From assembly GCF_001700325.1 (NCBI RefSeq), contig NZ_MATO01000015.1:62001-126000 (forward strand): a DNA stretch of 64,000 nt, written 5' to 3'. Below the pieces are notes generated by a model. It ran no database searches, had not been told where the DNA came from, and worked only from the letters and a program-made list of their open reading frames with translations. The DNA comes from Caryophanon latum. GTDB lineage: Bacteria > Bacillota > Bacilli > Bacillales_A > Planococcaceae. This document shows, piece after piece, positions 1-8,623 of this stretch. The position numbers and the translations under genes are program-made. Within the stretch, counting starts at the first letter, position 1. Every line of letters starts with the position of its first letter.

Positions 1-617
1 GCACCCATACTCATTTCAGGGTTGCCAAAATGCAATGCACCGAAAATGCCGCCCATAATGAGCGCGATAATAAATGGCTGCTGTGTAAACTTTGCCACTA
101 ATTGTACGCCGAGCCCGCGATAAATGAATTCCTCAAGCGTCGTTTGAATCGGCACGAGCAGTACGACGAGTATCGCAAACAAAATAAATGTGCCGACACC
201 GTCAAGATTTAATGTGTACGCATCTTTATGTAATGCGTAATCGATAAATTGAATGGCTGCGAGCATGATGAAAAATACGCCAAACGCCCAACCTATTTTT
301 TTAAAGTCGAAGCGGCTGCGCGATGTGAGCACCGTATACCACGGGCGCTTTAGTAGCCAGCTCGTTAAAAACGCAAGCGCGACAAAACCGATGAGCAAGC
401 CGATATGTTCCAATATGAAAGAAACGAGCGGTGAGGCTGAAATTACGCGCGGATCTGCCTCGTCTACAATGAACTCGATTGTCGGTGACACGGTCGTAAC
501 GAGTAATAAAAAGAGAAGAACGCTCGCAATCATGACGATATTTGAAAATAAGAAAAAGAATAATAAGCGAAGCCAGCCGTTTTTACCGTAAGAAGGCAGC
601 ATGTAATGTTTTTGCAT
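1..617 (-). CDS. CPBP-family intramembrane protease, 3' part cut by window edge
   Basis: The visible 205 codons encode a hydrophobic protein starting MQKHYMLPSYGKNG. Several membrane segments are followed by the CPBP signature TTLEEFIYRG and then FGALHFGNPE; the paired Glu, the Arg and the His are the usual catalytic or metal-site residues of this glutamic-type intramembrane protease family (Abi/CAAX protease-like). The C-terminus lies beyond base 1. The start at 617 has the upstream AAAGGATGG as ribosome site; an internal ATG at 602 is a weaker alternative. The substrate cannot be told from sequence. Bacterial members process membrane peptides or bacteriocin-related proteins, but many have no known role. 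Confidence 0.85.
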   Translation of the reverse strand, partial: MQKHYMLPSYGKNGWLRLLFFFLFSNIVMIASVLLFLLLVTTVSPTIEFIVDEADPRVISASPLVSFILEHIGLLIGFVALAFLTSWLLKRPWYTVLTSRSRFDFKKIGWAFGVFFIMLAAIQFIDYALHKDAYTLNLDGVGTFILFAILVVLLVPIQTTLEEFIYRGLGVQLVAKFTQQPFIIALIMGGIFGALHFGNPEMSMG

Positions 618-770
618 GAATCGACCATCCTTTCATAGCTTTACTACTACTATACGGGAAAATAATAGTAACGGTGTCTCTTTTTCTGCAAAATGTAGTA
701 AATGGTAAGGAAGGCTTGGGTGAGCGAGAATGACGATTGAAAAGTACAACAATGTGTTATGAATGTATAA

Positions 771-814
771 AAAGGCGGTATTGGGAAAGTGCATTTTCCC
801 AATACCGCTTTTTG
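771..814. terminator. Bidirectional hairpin terminator
   Basis: A long near-perfect palindrome (left arm AAGGCGGTATTGGGAAA, right arm TTTCCCAATACCGCTTTT) lies directly after the stop codon of the minus-strand gene at 815-1069. The A and T runs on both sides would make it work in either direction; here it mainly ends that minus-strand gene. Confidence 0.85.
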
Positions 815-1069
815 TTAGTTTTGTACTTCTACGTCTGCTCGGTCAACGATTTTAAAATCTTTGTTTGAGTTTTTGTCATTCATTGTAAGCATGACGTTAT
901 GAATGAAGCCTAAATAATGCGCAGCTTCCTCTACACCTTCTTCAAATACGAAAAAGTCGTAATCGGTTTTGTTCTTTTTGCGCACGATGATGCTGCCTGT
1001 TGTCGTCGTCCAGCGCACATATTTTCCTTTGTTTAATGCTTGCATTACTTGTGATTTTGTTAAAGCCAT
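815..1069 (-). CDS. Small conserved-looking protein of unknown function
   Basis: An 84-residue protein starting MALTKSQVMQALNKGKYVRW, with a clear AAAGGAG ribosome site upstream of the ATG and its own terminator. The sequence is charged, has no signal peptide or membrane segment, and shows alternating hydrophobic strands (YVRWTTTTGSIIVRKK, YDFFVFEEGVEEAAHYL) that suggest a small beta-rich cytosolic fold. I do not recognise the family. It stands alone, downstream of the minus-strand hydrolase gene. Confidence 0.7.
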   Translation of the reverse strand: MALTKSQVMQALNKGKYVRWTTTTGSIIVRKKNKTDYDFFVFEEGVEEAAHYLGFIHNVMLTMNDKNSNKDFKIVDRADVEVQN

Positions 1070-1126
1070 GAGTGACGCTCCTTTATTATTCGATGGGCTT
1101 TACTATAGCGAACCGCGTTTTAAATG

Positions 1127-2095
1127 TCAATTGCGACAATAGCGCGTTAAAAACGTCACGAGCCGCTCGAACGTTTGTTGTGCGTGTGGCGTGTCGAGCA
1201 AAAATTGATATTCGTGTAAAAGTTGTGCGTCCGCCTCGTCATACAACACGACGTCATGCTCGATTTGCTTGTCGGCAAGCTCTTGAGCAAGTGCTTGTGT
1301 ATGCGACGTAAATGTAAACGCATTGCCGTCTGTTAAAAACGTCGGCGGGAAGTTCGGCGGGATATGTCCAATTAACGAAGCATTCGCTGTGTTCGTCGAT
1401 GTTTGCCAGTGGCGGTCGTTCATATATGCCCAACCGGCGCGGTGAAGCAAGGCGGCGAGCCATTTTTTACTGCTGAGCGTATCGAGCTGTGCTAAATCGT
1501 ACGGACCACAGCAAAGAATCGTACCAGCAATTGACGCGGGAGGTACAACTTGTGGTACAGTGATCTTTTTAGCGTACGACTCATCAAGCTGCGAGACGAC
1601 GAACTGAGCAGCAATTTGCGCACCGGCTGAATCACCAGCGAAAAAAATATTGTTTATAGTAACTGTATCGGCGTGATGCGTGACGATATGTGTGTATAGC
1701 TCAGCTAGTTGGAGAAGTGGTGTCGGGTACGTTGCTTCCGGTGCGAGCGCGTAGTTCATCGTTACGACGTCGAAGCCATTTGCAGCAAGCATCGATGCAT
1801 AAATCGCTACGTCCTCTTTATCACCACCTACGTAAGCCCCACCGTGTACCCAAATAATTAATGGTTTTTGCTGTTTTGTACGATTTACAAATAAATCATA
1901 CGTGTTCATGCTAAAATGGGAACGATATCGCAAGTTTCGGTTTACGGAGTAGTGAGCTCGTAATGTATGAAAGTTTGGAGGCGCAGTAGCAAGCCCGTTT
2001 TTAAATGCAGCACGTACAATGTAGCTTGCAGGCTTAGGTGATAAATAGCAATACGCAGCAGCTGCAATCGCTAGTCCAGCAATTCGTTTTTTCAT
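1127..2095 (-). CDS. Alpha/beta hydrolase of the hormone-sensitive-lipase family
   Basis: 322 residues from ATG 2095. An N-terminal hydrophobic stretch (MKKRIAGLAIAAAAYCYL) looks like a signal or membrane anchor. The oxyanion motif HGGAYVGG, the nucleophile motif GDSAGA, an Asp in FLTDGNAF and a His in LLHEYQF complete the catalytic triad of HSL-type carboxylesterases or lipases. The reading frame stays open to 2158, but that extension has no ribosome site and runs into the repeat at 2131. GAAAGG sits about 10 bases before the 2095 ATG. It probably hydrolyses a short-chain ester at the cell surface; the substrate is unknown. Confidence 0.85.
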   Translation of the reverse strand: MKKRIAGLAIAAAAYCYLSPKPASYIVRAAFKNGLATAPPNFHTLRAHYSVNRNLRYRSHFSMNTYDLFVNRTKQQKPLIIWVHGGAYVGGDKEDVAIYASMLAANGFDVVTMNYALAPEATYPTPLLQLAELYTHIVTHHADTVTINNIFFAGDSAGAQIAAQFVVSQLDESYAKKITVPQVVPPASIAGTILCCGPYDLAQLDTLSSKKWLAALLHRAGWAYMNDRHWQTSTNTANASLIGHIPPNFPPTFLTDGNAFTFTSHTQALAQELADKQIEHDVVLYDEADAQLLHEYQFLLDTPHAQQTFERLVTFLTRYCRN

Positions 2096-2130
2096 AGACG
2101 ACAACCTTTCAAAAAGACGTTTTATTTTTA

Positions 2131-2288
2131 GTTCATCACCGTAAACTGGGGTTGACACATAAAGGTTGCTTGAAACGAGAGGCGGACTCCAGCGGGAAAA
2201 GCGTGAGCGCGAGACTACAGGCTCAAGCCACGCCCGCGGAAAGCCTGCCTCGACGTGGAAAGCAATCCCAAGTTATGGTGAAGAGCCT
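2131..2288. repeat. Structured long-hairpin repeat, type A short form
   Basis: The core has GAGGCGGACTCCAGCGGG on the left and CCCGCGGAAAGCCTGCCTC on the right, which pair as an imperfect stem. Outside that, TTGCTT (2166) pairs with AAGCAA (2260). Further out, GTTCATCACCGTAAACTGGG (2131) pairs imperfectly with CCCAAGTTATGGTGAAGAGC (2268). The inner stem is GCGTGAGC over CACGC with apical ACTACAGG. It lies between the divergent hydrolase and OsmC genes. The same family recurs about ten times in the window. Confidence 0.9.
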
Positions 2289-2318
2289 TATTTTTAGTAT
2301 AAAGGATGGAGATGTAAA

Positions 2319-2789
2319 ATGATTCATCATTTTCAGTTACAGACGACGTGGACAGGTGGACGTAACGACTCCGCAACGATTCATGCCGGTAATTTGCAGA
2401 CGGCTGTATCGATTCCAAAAAATATGGGCGGCCCGGGCATCGGCACGAACCCAGACGAAATGCTGCTCGGTGCGGCGGCGACGTGCTACATCATTACGCT
2501 TGCTGCGATGCTTGAACGCAGTGGCATCGAGGCACAAATTGATTTGCAGTCGCATGCACAAGTAGATGTCACAAACGGCGTATTTACGTATAAGCGCATT
2601 ACACATATGCCGACAATTACGCTTGCTGTAAAGACTGAAGCAAGGAAGCGAGACGTCGCACAGCGCTATGCACAAAAGGCGGAGGAAACGTGCATGATTA
2701 GTAAAGCGTTGCGCGGAAATGTCGATATTGATGTGCGGGCGATCGTTACGGTACGAGATGAGCTAGAAGAGAGAGGATTTATAGAATGA
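2319..2789 (+). CDS. OsmC/Ohr-family thiol peroxidase-like protein
   Basis: 156 residues. Two family cysteines are visible, in AAATCYIITLAAML and EETCMISKAL, the thiol pair that reduces organic hydroperoxides in OsmC/Ohr proteins. Length and the N-terminal TTWTGGRNDSATI pattern resemble the SACOL1771-type branch found in Firmicutes rather than classic OhrA. The start has AAGGATGGAG upstream. The stop overlaps the next start by four bases (ATGA), so this gene and the exonuclease gene are translationally coupled. A cytosolic antioxidant role is the family expectation; the actual peroxide substrate is not shown. Confidence 0.85.
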   Translation: MIHHFQLQTTWTGGRNDSATIHAGNLQTAVSIPKNMGGPGIGTNPDEMLLGAAATCYIITLAAMLERSGIEAQIDLQSHAQVDVTNGVFTYKRITHMPTITLAVKTEARKRDVAQRYAQKAEETCMISKALRGNVDIDVRAIVTVRDELEERGFIE

Positions 2790-3661
2790 AACACTTATTA
2801 TTAGTAGACGGCATGGCGTTATTATTCCGTTCGTTTTTCGCATCAGCAGCGATGAACCAATACATTCGATTAGAGGATGGGACACCGACGAATGGCGTAC
2901 AAGGTTTCGTCCGCCATGTAATGACAGCAGAGACGATTTTTCAGCCGACGCATATCGCCATTTGTTGGGATATGGGAGCGCATACGTTTCGCAACGAGCT
3001 GTACGATGGCTATAAAGCAAATCGTCCAGCACCACCAGAGGAAATGAAGCCGCAATTTGATTTAGCGAAAATGATTGCTGCAGAGCTTGGTTGGACGAAT
3101 TTCGGTCAAATCGGTATGGAAGCAGATGACTCGATCGGCTCAATGGTCGAGAAGTGGAAGCGTGATGCGAAAATTACGGTCATTAGCGGCGACCGCGACT
3201 TATTGCAGCTGCTTAATGCTTCAACGACGATTGCATTAACGAAAAAAGGCTATACACAATATGAGCTATACGATGAGGCGCGTTTCGTTGAGGAGTACGG
3301 CATTGCACCAGCGCGCTTTGCGGATGTGAAGGCGTTTATGGGCGACAGCAGTGATGGTTACCCAGGCATTAAAGGCATCGGCCCAAAAACGGCGTTACAA
3401 CTCATTCAAACATACGGCTCAATTGAAGGAGTACTTGCGAATTTAGATGTATTAAAGCCAGCGCAGCGCACAAAAATTGTCGACAATTTAGAAATGCTTA
3501 GTTTATCGCATCAATTGGCGACAATTCAGTGCAGTATGGACATTGCGTTACAGTTAGACGATTTAGCGCGCAGTCCTTACACCGCAACGCATGAGCAAAT
3601 GCTACAGCAAAAAGGCTATCGTCTCATTGTGAAGCATGCAAAGTCATTAGGTGTGCTGTAA
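2786..3661 (+). CDS. ypcP: 5'-3' exonuclease / flap endonuclease (YpcP-like)
   Basis: 291 residues corresponding to the free-standing version of the N-terminal 5'-3' exonuclease domain of DNA polymerase I. The start LLLVDGMALLFRSFF, the acidic metal-site segments MEADDSIGSMV and SGDRDLLQL, and the helix-hairpin-helix region GYPGIKGIGPKTALQLI are typical. It would cut 5' flaps and RNA primers during lagging-strand repair. Length fits B. subtilis YpcP (FenA). The gene starts within the stop of the OsmC-like gene. Its 3' end overlaps the convergent peptidase gene by 15 bases. Confidence 0.9.
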   Translation: MKHLLLVDGMALLFRSFFASAAMNQYIRLEDGTPTNGVQGFVRHVMTAETIFQPTHIAICWDMGAHTFRNELYDGYKANRPAPPEEMKPQFDLAKMIAAELGWTNFGQIGMEADDSIGSMVEKWKRDAKITVISGDRDLLQLLNASTTIALTKKGYTQYELYDEARFVEEYGIAPARFADVKAFMGDSSDGYPGIKGIGPKTALQLIQTYGSIEGVLANLDVLKPAQRTKIVDNLEMLSLSHQLATIQCSMDIALQLDDLARSPYTATHEQMLQQKGYRLIVKHAKSLGVL

Positions 3662-4165
3662 CGGTGTGATGCGAATGAACGTTAGAACGTTTTTTTCTTT
3701 TTTATATTGAAATGAACGGACGCGACTTTCTCGGTTGCGTCCGCCATTGTCGTGGATGAATAACGTCAGCTCATTCGTCGCATCGTAACCAATGAGCGGC
3801 ACCCAATGATACGCAAATAATGCAGGCGTAAAAAAGCGCAGCGAAAAATATTTGTCGAACTTCACGGCAACAAGACGACCGGCATCAATTTCGGCCATCG
3901 CTTGCTCGACTGTGCAGTTGTCAACGAGCCAGCCCGGACCTAAGTAGCGGCGCATATTTCGTTTGAAGCGCCATGTGAATAAGCCGATTTTCGTGCCGCC
4001 GAGCATGTCATAAAAGTCGTTGATTGATTTGTTAACCGCTTGCTCGCCGAATAAATAGTTCATCATAACGTACGCGGTCGTCGGGCCACAAGCAGAAGGG
4101 CGATATTGTTCTTTGACGTCGGTGCTATATTGTGAGCACCCTTTTACGTTCAATCGCTTTTGCAT
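3647..4165 (-). CDS. C39-like papain-fold cysteine peptidase
   Basis: 172 residues from ATG 4165, chosen for its GGAGG site; an ATG six codons upstream has none. A catalytic-type Cys sits in RPSACGPTTAYVMMNYL and a His in AYHWVPLIGYD, followed by FIHDNGG, the pattern of the C39 (YvpB-like) peptidase group. There is no signal peptide and no transporter domain, so it is not an obvious bacteriocin-leader protease. Possible roles are cytosolic peptide processing or deamidation. The gene is convergent with, and overlaps, the exonuclease gene. Confidence 0.75.
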   Translation of the reverse strand: MQKRLNVKGCSQYSTDVKEQYRPSACGPTTAYVMMNYLFGEQAVNKSINDFYDMLGGTKIGLFTWRFKRNMRRYLGPGWLVDNCTVEQAMAEIDAGRLVAVKFDKYFSLRFFTPALFAYHWVPLIGYDATNELTLFIHDNGGRNRESRVRSFQYKKEKNVLTFIRITPLQHT

Positions 4166-4185
4166 AACATTCCTCCAATCCATTG

Positions 4186-4232
4186 AAAAAGGGACGAGCT
4201 ACGTGTCAGCTGACATATGCTCATCCCTTTTT
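4186..4232. terminator. Hairpin terminator between thioredoxin and peptidase genes
   Basis: AAAAAGGGACGAGC pairs with GCTCATCCCTTTTT around a TCAGCTGA centre. On the minus strand it directly follows the thioredoxin-like gene and precedes the peptidase gene, so the two are probably separate transcripts. Confidence 0.8.
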
Positions 4233-4234
4233 GA

Positions 4235-4552
4235 TTATTTTTGTGCGTCTAAAAAATCTGTTACTTGCTCTGGAGATTTTGCGTTTGCACTATGTAAGTG
4301 TGCAAGCTTTTCGCCGTTTTTGAAAATAAGTAAGCTTGGAATGCCGCGAACTTCTTGTTGTTCTGCGATGTCCATTAACTCGTCACGATCAACCTCGAAC
4401 CATTTGTATTCGTTGTACTCTTCAATAATTGGATCGATAAACATGTTCATGCGTACGCAGTCAGGGCACCATCCAGCTGTAAATTTAACGATAACTGGTT
4501 GCTCTGTGCTTGTGATTTCTTGGAATTTCTCTACTGTGCTAATACGTTCCAT
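4235..4552 (-). CDS. Thioredoxin-family protein with CPDC site (YtpP-like)
   Basis: 105 residues from ATG 4552, which has an AAGGAAGG site; the frame runs twelve codons further up without one. The redox motif is TAGWCPDCVRMN, and the cis-proline loop is RGIPSLLIF, so the thioredoxin fold is complete. CPDC differs from the CGPC of classical thioredoxin and resembles B. subtilis YtpP-like proteins. It is likely a cytosolic disulfide reductase with an unknown partner. It is followed by a terminator and stands alone. Confidence 0.85.
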   Translation of the reverse strand: MERISTVEKFQEITSTEQPVIVKFTAGWCPDCVRMNMFIDPIIEEYNEYKWFEVDRDELMDIAEQQEVRGIPSLLIFKNGEKLAHLHSANAKSPEQVTDFLDAQK

Positions 4553-4747
4553 GTTGAAACACCTTCCTTTTCTCAATTTAGTGTACACAATTTTTAATAG
4601 GCAAGATAGTGAAATGCTTATGCTAGCGGATTTTATGCATATTCGAGAATAAATGTATGATAAACGAAAGAAAAATGTTGCGTTGTGACATGAAATATTT
4701 TACACTTAGAGCAGAAAAGCAGTTTCACATTTTTTTTGCATCAAAAA

Positions 4748-4765
4748 TGAATGACTATTCATTCG
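4748..4765. promoter_or_regulatory. FadR operator of the fadNAE operon
   Basis: TGAATGACTATTCATTCG is an 18-base near-palindrome matching the Bacillus FadR consensus (TGAATGA-N4-TCATTCA). It ends about 17 bases before the fadN start. In B. subtilis FadR represses beta-oxidation genes and is released by long-chain acyl-CoA; the same control is inferred here. Confidence 0.85.
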
Positions 4766-4781
4766 TGTGTAAAAGGGGGAA

Positions 4782-7169
4782 ATGAACGTGACGTATCGTA
4801 TTCAAAAAGCAGCTGTTTTAGGGTCAGGTGTAATGGGCTCAGGTATTGCGGCACATTTAGCAAACATCGGGATTCCAACACTTTTATTAGATATCGTACC
4901 AAAGGAAGTAACAGAGGAAGAGGCGAAAAAGGGGTATACGCTAGAGCATCCAGCTGTGCGCAATCGCTTCGCAGCAACGGCGGTCGAGAAATTAAAAAAG
5001 CATAAGCCAGCACCGCTCGCATCAAAGGAAAGTTTGCACCGCATTACAGCATGTAACTTAGAGGATGATTTAGACAAGCTAAAGGACGTTGATTGGATTA
5101 TCGAAGTCGTTGTCGAAAATTTAGCGGTGAAAAAGTCGCTGTTTGACAAAATTGAAACGGTGCGTAAAGAGGGGACGATCATTACATCGAATACTTCAGG
5201 CATTTCAATTGAAGCGATGGCAGAAGGTCGCTCAGACGATTTCAAACGTCACTTTATGGGCACGCATTTTTTCAACCCACCGCGCTATTTAAAGTTACTT
5301 GAAATTATTCCGCATGCGGAGACGTCACCAGAAGCGCTAGCGTTCATGAAAACGTTCGGTGAAGACGTATTAGGTAAAGGAGTCGTTGTCGCAAAGGATA
5401 CGCCAAACTTTATCGCAAACCGCATCGGCACGTACGGCTTAATTGTGACGCTGCAAGAGGTGGAGCGTAACGGCTACTCAGTCGGTGAAGTCGATTCCGT
5501 AACAGGTCCGTTAATCGGTCGCCCAAGCTCTGCGACATTCCGCACGCTTGACGTCGTAGGACTCGATACGTTCGTACACGTATCACGCAACGTATACGAC
5601 AACACGACGGGCGAGGAGCAGCAAGTGTTTGCCGACTCACCTCTTATGGTGAAAATGGTCGAACAAGGCATGCTCGGCGCAAAATCAGGCTCGGGCTTTT
5701 TCAAAAAAGAAGGCAAGGATATTTTAGAGCTCGACGTCGCATCATTTAGCTACGTGCCAAAGAAGAAATTGAAAACACCATCGATTGAAATGGCGAAGCA
5801 GCTAAAGGGCAAGCAAAAAATGCAGACGCTCGTATACGCAGACGATCGCTCAGGACAGCTTCTTTGGAACGTATTTTCAAAAACGTTACGTTACGCCGCA
5901 CAGCTTCACGGTGAAATTGCGGATGATATCATTGCAATCGATAACGCGATGAAATGGGGATTCGGCTGGAAGCAAGGACCGTTTGAGCTATGGGATGCAA
6001 TCGGCGTTGAACAATCGGTTGCGAAAATGAAAGCAGAAGGAAGCGACGTGCCGGCGTTTGCTGAGAACTTACTTGCAAAAGGTTACACGACGTTTTATAG
6101 CGAAGTGGACGGTGAGCGTGCGTACTTCGATGGTAACGATTACGTAGTCATTGAGACGAACGATAAAGCAATCGACTTAGCGCGCTACAAAAAGAAGCAC
6201 GGCATTATTAAAGGCAATAGCGGTGCAAGCTTAATCGATTTAGGTGATGGCGTTGCGCTACTCGAGTTCCATTCACAAAGCAACGCAATCGGCTTAGATA
6301 TCGTTGCGATGATTAACGAGTCGATTGACATTGTCGAACGTGACTTTAAAGCGCTTGTTATCGGCAATCAAGGGAAAAACTTCTGCGTCGGTGCGAACTT
6401 AGGCATGATGCTCATGGAAGCGCAAGACGACAACATTTTTGAGCTTGATTACGTTATTCGCTCATTCCAAAAGGCGATGCGCCGCATTAAATATAGCAAT
6501 AAGCCAGTCGTTGTCGCACCGTTTAATATGACGCTCGGTGGTGGTGCAGAAGTGTGCTTACCAGCAGCGCACATTCAAGCGGCACATGAGACGTACATCG
6601 GCTTAGTTGAAACAGGTGTTGGTTTAATTCCTGGCGGTGGCGGCAGCATTGCGTTATACGAAAAAATGTTAAGCGGCTATCCAAAAGGAGTGCGCTTTGA
6701 CTTACAAGAAGTGGCGAACAAAGTATTTGAAACGGTAGCGATGGCAAACGTGTCAACGTCAGCAGCGGAGGCACGCAGCTTAAACTTCTTACATGAAGCG
6801 GACGGCATTTCGGTAAACGTAGATCATCTATTATATGATGCAAAGCAAGCGGCAATCGCACTCGCGGACGCAGGCTACAAAGCACCGACGCGCAAAAAAA
6901 TTCCAGTAACGGGCGCAACAGGCTACGGGACGTTAGTAATTGGCGCACAAGGACTGCTTGATTCAGGCTTTATTTCAGAGCACGACTTCTTCATTGCGAA
7001 AAAGTTAGCGTTCGTGTTAGCAGGCGGCATGGTGCCATACGGAACAGAAGTCGATGAAGATTACTTATTAAACTTAGAGCGCGAAGCATTTTTACAGCTC
7101 ATTGCCCATCCGTTATCGCAGCAACGTATGCAGCATATGCTCGTAAAAGGAAAGCCACTGCGCAACTAA
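4782..7169 (+). CDS. fadN: FadN: 3-hydroxyacyl-CoA dehydrogenase / enoyl-CoA hydratase
   Basis: 795 residues. The N-terminal NAD-binding Rossmann motif is LGSGVMGSGIAAHLANIG. The 3-hydroxyacyl-CoA dehydrogenase part (HFFNPPRYLKLLEIIP, VAKDTPNFIANRIG) is followed by a C-terminal crotonase-like half (ALVIGNQGKNFCVGANLG, LGGGAEVCLPA, GLVETGVGLIPGGGG). It carries out the hydration and NAD+-dependent oxidation steps of fatty acid beta-oxidation. It is first in the fadN-fadA-fadE operon, behind the FadR site. The annotated ATG lies very close to the GGGGG ribosome site; a GTG at 4788 has better spacing and may be the true start. Confidence 0.96.
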   Translation: MNVTYRIQKAAVLGSGVMGSGIAAHLANIGIPTLLLDIVPKEVTEEEAKKGYTLEHPAVRNRFAATAVEKLKKHKPAPLASKESLHRITACNLEDDLDKLKDVDWIIEVVVENLAVKKSLFDKIETVRKEGTIITSNTSGISIEAMAEGRSDDFKRHFMGTHFFNPPRYLKLLEIIPHAETSPEALAFMKTFGEDVLGKGVVVAKDTPNFIANRIGTYGLIVTLQEVERNGYSVGEVDSVTGPLIGRPSSATFRTLDVVGLDTFVHVSRNVYDNTTGEEQQVFADSPLMVKMVEQGMLGAKSGSGFFKKEGKDILELDVASFSYVPKKKLKTPSIEMAKQLKGKQKMQTLVYADDRSGQLLWNVFSKTLRYAAQLHGEIADDIIAIDNAMKWGFGWKQGPFELWDAIGVEQSVAKMKAEGSDVPAFAENLLAKGYTTFYSEVDGERAYFDGNDYVVIETNDKAIDLARYKKKHGIIKGNSGASLIDLGDGVALLEFHSQSNAIGLDIVAMINESIDIVERDFKALVIGNQGKNFCVGANLGMMLMEAQDDNIFELDYVIRSFQKAMRRIKYSNKPVVVAPFNMTLGGGAEVCLPAAHIQAAHETYIGLVETGVGLIPGGGGSIALYEKMLSGYPKGVRFDLQEVANKVFETVAMANVSTSAAEARSLNFLHEADGISVNVDHLLYDAKQAAIALADAGYKAPTRKKIPVTGATGYGTLVIGAQGLLDSGFISEHDFFIAKKLAFVLAGGMVPYGTEVDEDYLLNLEREAFLQLIAHPLSQQRMQHMLVKGKPLRN

Positions 7170-7198
7170 TTTGTAGTTCATAAAGGGGGAAATATCGT

Positions 7199-8371
7199 AT
7201 GCGTGAAGCAGTTATTGTAGCAGGTGCACGTACAGCCGTTGCAAAGGCGAAAAAGGGGTCGCTTGCAACAGTTCGTCCAGATGATTTCGGTGCAGCTGTC
7301 GTAAAGGAAACGTTAAAGCGAGCAAATTATACAGGGCCGGTCGATGATGTTATTTTAGGTTGCGCGATGCCAGAAGCGGAGCAAGGGATGAACGTATCAC
7401 GCGTAATCGGCGCACTTGCTGGCTTACCAAATACAACGCCGGCAATTACGATTAATCGTTTTTGCTCATCTGGTCTACAGTCGATTGCGTACGCAGCAGA
7501 GCGCATTATGATTGGACATGCAACAGCAATTATTGCAGGGGGCGTTGAATCGATGTCGATGATCCCAATGGTCGGCAACAACCCGCGCTTAAACCCGAAA
7601 GTTGCTGAAGAAATGCCCGCGTACTACATGGGCATGGGACATACAGCGGAGCAAGTCGCACAAAAGTATAACGTATCGCGTGAGGACCAAGATGCATTTG
7701 CCGCACGCTCGCACGAATTAGCTGAAAAGGCGATTAAAGAAGGTAAGTTTAAAGATGAAATTGTACCAATCGACGTGACGCATCATTACGTAGATGGTGA
7801 CAACAAAGCGGCATCGCGCACGTTTACATTCGATACGGACGAAGGGGTACGTCCAGGAACGTCAGTGGGATCGCTAAGCAAGCTGCGCCCTGTATTTCAC
7901 GTAAAAGGCTCGGTAACAGCTGGCAATGCCTCTCAAACGTCTGACGGTGCAGCAGCAGTGCTCGTCATGGATCGTGAAGAAGCGGAGAAGCAAGGGCTAC
8001 AGCCAATCGCGAAGTTTTTAAGCTTTGCAGTAGGCGGCGTACCACCAGAAGTGATGGGCATTGGACCAATTGTTGCGGTACCGAAAGCGTTAAAGCTAGC
8101 AGGGCTAACGATCGACGACATCGACCTTTGGGAAATTAACGAAGCGTTTGCCTCACAATCGATTCAAGTTGTACGCGAGCTCGGCATCGACATCGACAAA
8201 GTAAATGTCAACGGTGGCGCAATTGCACTTGGGCATCCACTTGGGGCAACGGGAGCAATTTTAACGGTGAAGCTACTAAACGAGCTGAAGCGACAAAATA
8301 AAAAGTACGGTGTTGTCACAATGTGTATCGGTGGCGGTATGGGAGCAGCGGGCGTGTTTGAAGTTTTATAA
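7199..8371 (+). CDS. fadA: FadA: acetyl-CoA acyltransferase (thiolase)
   Basis: 390 residues. Thiolase features are the acyl-accepting Cys at about residue 89 (TINRFCSSGLQSIA), the His loop NGGAIALGHPLGATGA, and the second Cys in MCIGGGMGAAGV. It cleaves 3-ketoacyl-CoA with CoA to release acetyl-CoA, the last step of each beta-oxidation round. The start follows an AAAGGGGGA site 29 bases after fadN, so the two are co-transcribed. Gene order matches the B. subtilis operon. The following gap of about 250 bases before fadE holds a structured repeat. Confidence 0.96.
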   Translation: MREAVIVAGARTAVAKAKKGSLATVRPDDFGAAVVKETLKRANYTGPVDDVILGCAMPEAEQGMNVSRVIGALAGLPNTTPAITINRFCSSGLQSIAYAAERIMIGHATAIIAGGVESMSMIPMVGNNPRLNPKVAEEMPAYYMGMGHTAEQVAQKYNVSREDQDAFAARSHELAEKAIKEGKFKDEIVPIDVTHHYVDGDNKAASRTFTFDTDEGVRPGTSVGSLSKLRPVFHVKGSVTAGNASQTSDGAAAVLVMDREEAEKQGLQPIAKFLSFAVGGVPPEVMGIGPIVAVPKALKLAGLTIDDIDLWEINEAFASQSIQVVRELGIDIDKVNVNGGAIALGHPLGATGAILTVKLLNELKRQNKKYGVVTMCIGGGMGAAGVFEVL

Positions 8372-8414
8372 ATGGAGTTGAAGCACTTCTTTTAAGCGTG
8401 AAAACGAAATTAGT

Positions 8415-8546
8415 GTTGTATTGTCGTGGCAGAGCACGCGCGGCGAGACTCCTTGGGGAATAGCATGAGCTTGAGACTACAGGCCCAAGTCATGCCCCAG
8501 GAAAGCGAGCCGCAATATGCGCACTGCCAGTTACGTCGTATCAACA
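8415..8546. repeat. Structured long-hairpin repeat, type B short form, between fadA and fadE
   Basis: The core is CGGCGAGACTCCTTGGGG on the left and CCCCAGGAAAGCGAGCCG on the right. The outer arm TGGCAG (8428) pairs with CTGCCA (8524), and TGTTG (8415) with CAACA (8542). The inner stem GCATGAGCTTG pairs with CCCAAGTCATGC around ACTACAGG. The element lies within what should be one operon, so it would be transcribed. Confidence 0.88.
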
Positions 8547-8623
8547 TACTTATTATGAAATACCAGTTTGCTTAATATTGTTCGACATAAAGAGCCAACA
8601 CAAAGGACAGGGAGGAATTTCGT

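Noticed and set aside
2096-2158. Longer N-terminus for the minus-strand hydrolase
   Set aside because: The extension starts within the structured repeat, lacks a ribosome site and would hide the signal-like segment; ATG 2095 has GAAAGG.
2131-2288. Repeat family read as MITE or insertion-sequence ends
   Set aside because: Terminal arms differ in sequence between copies and no consistent target-site duplication is visible, which does not fit fixed transposase-recognised ends.
4683-4706. TTGTGA...TACACT as promoter of fadN
   Set aside because: The gap is only 12 bases, too short for a sigma-A promoter; no better pair could be fixed.
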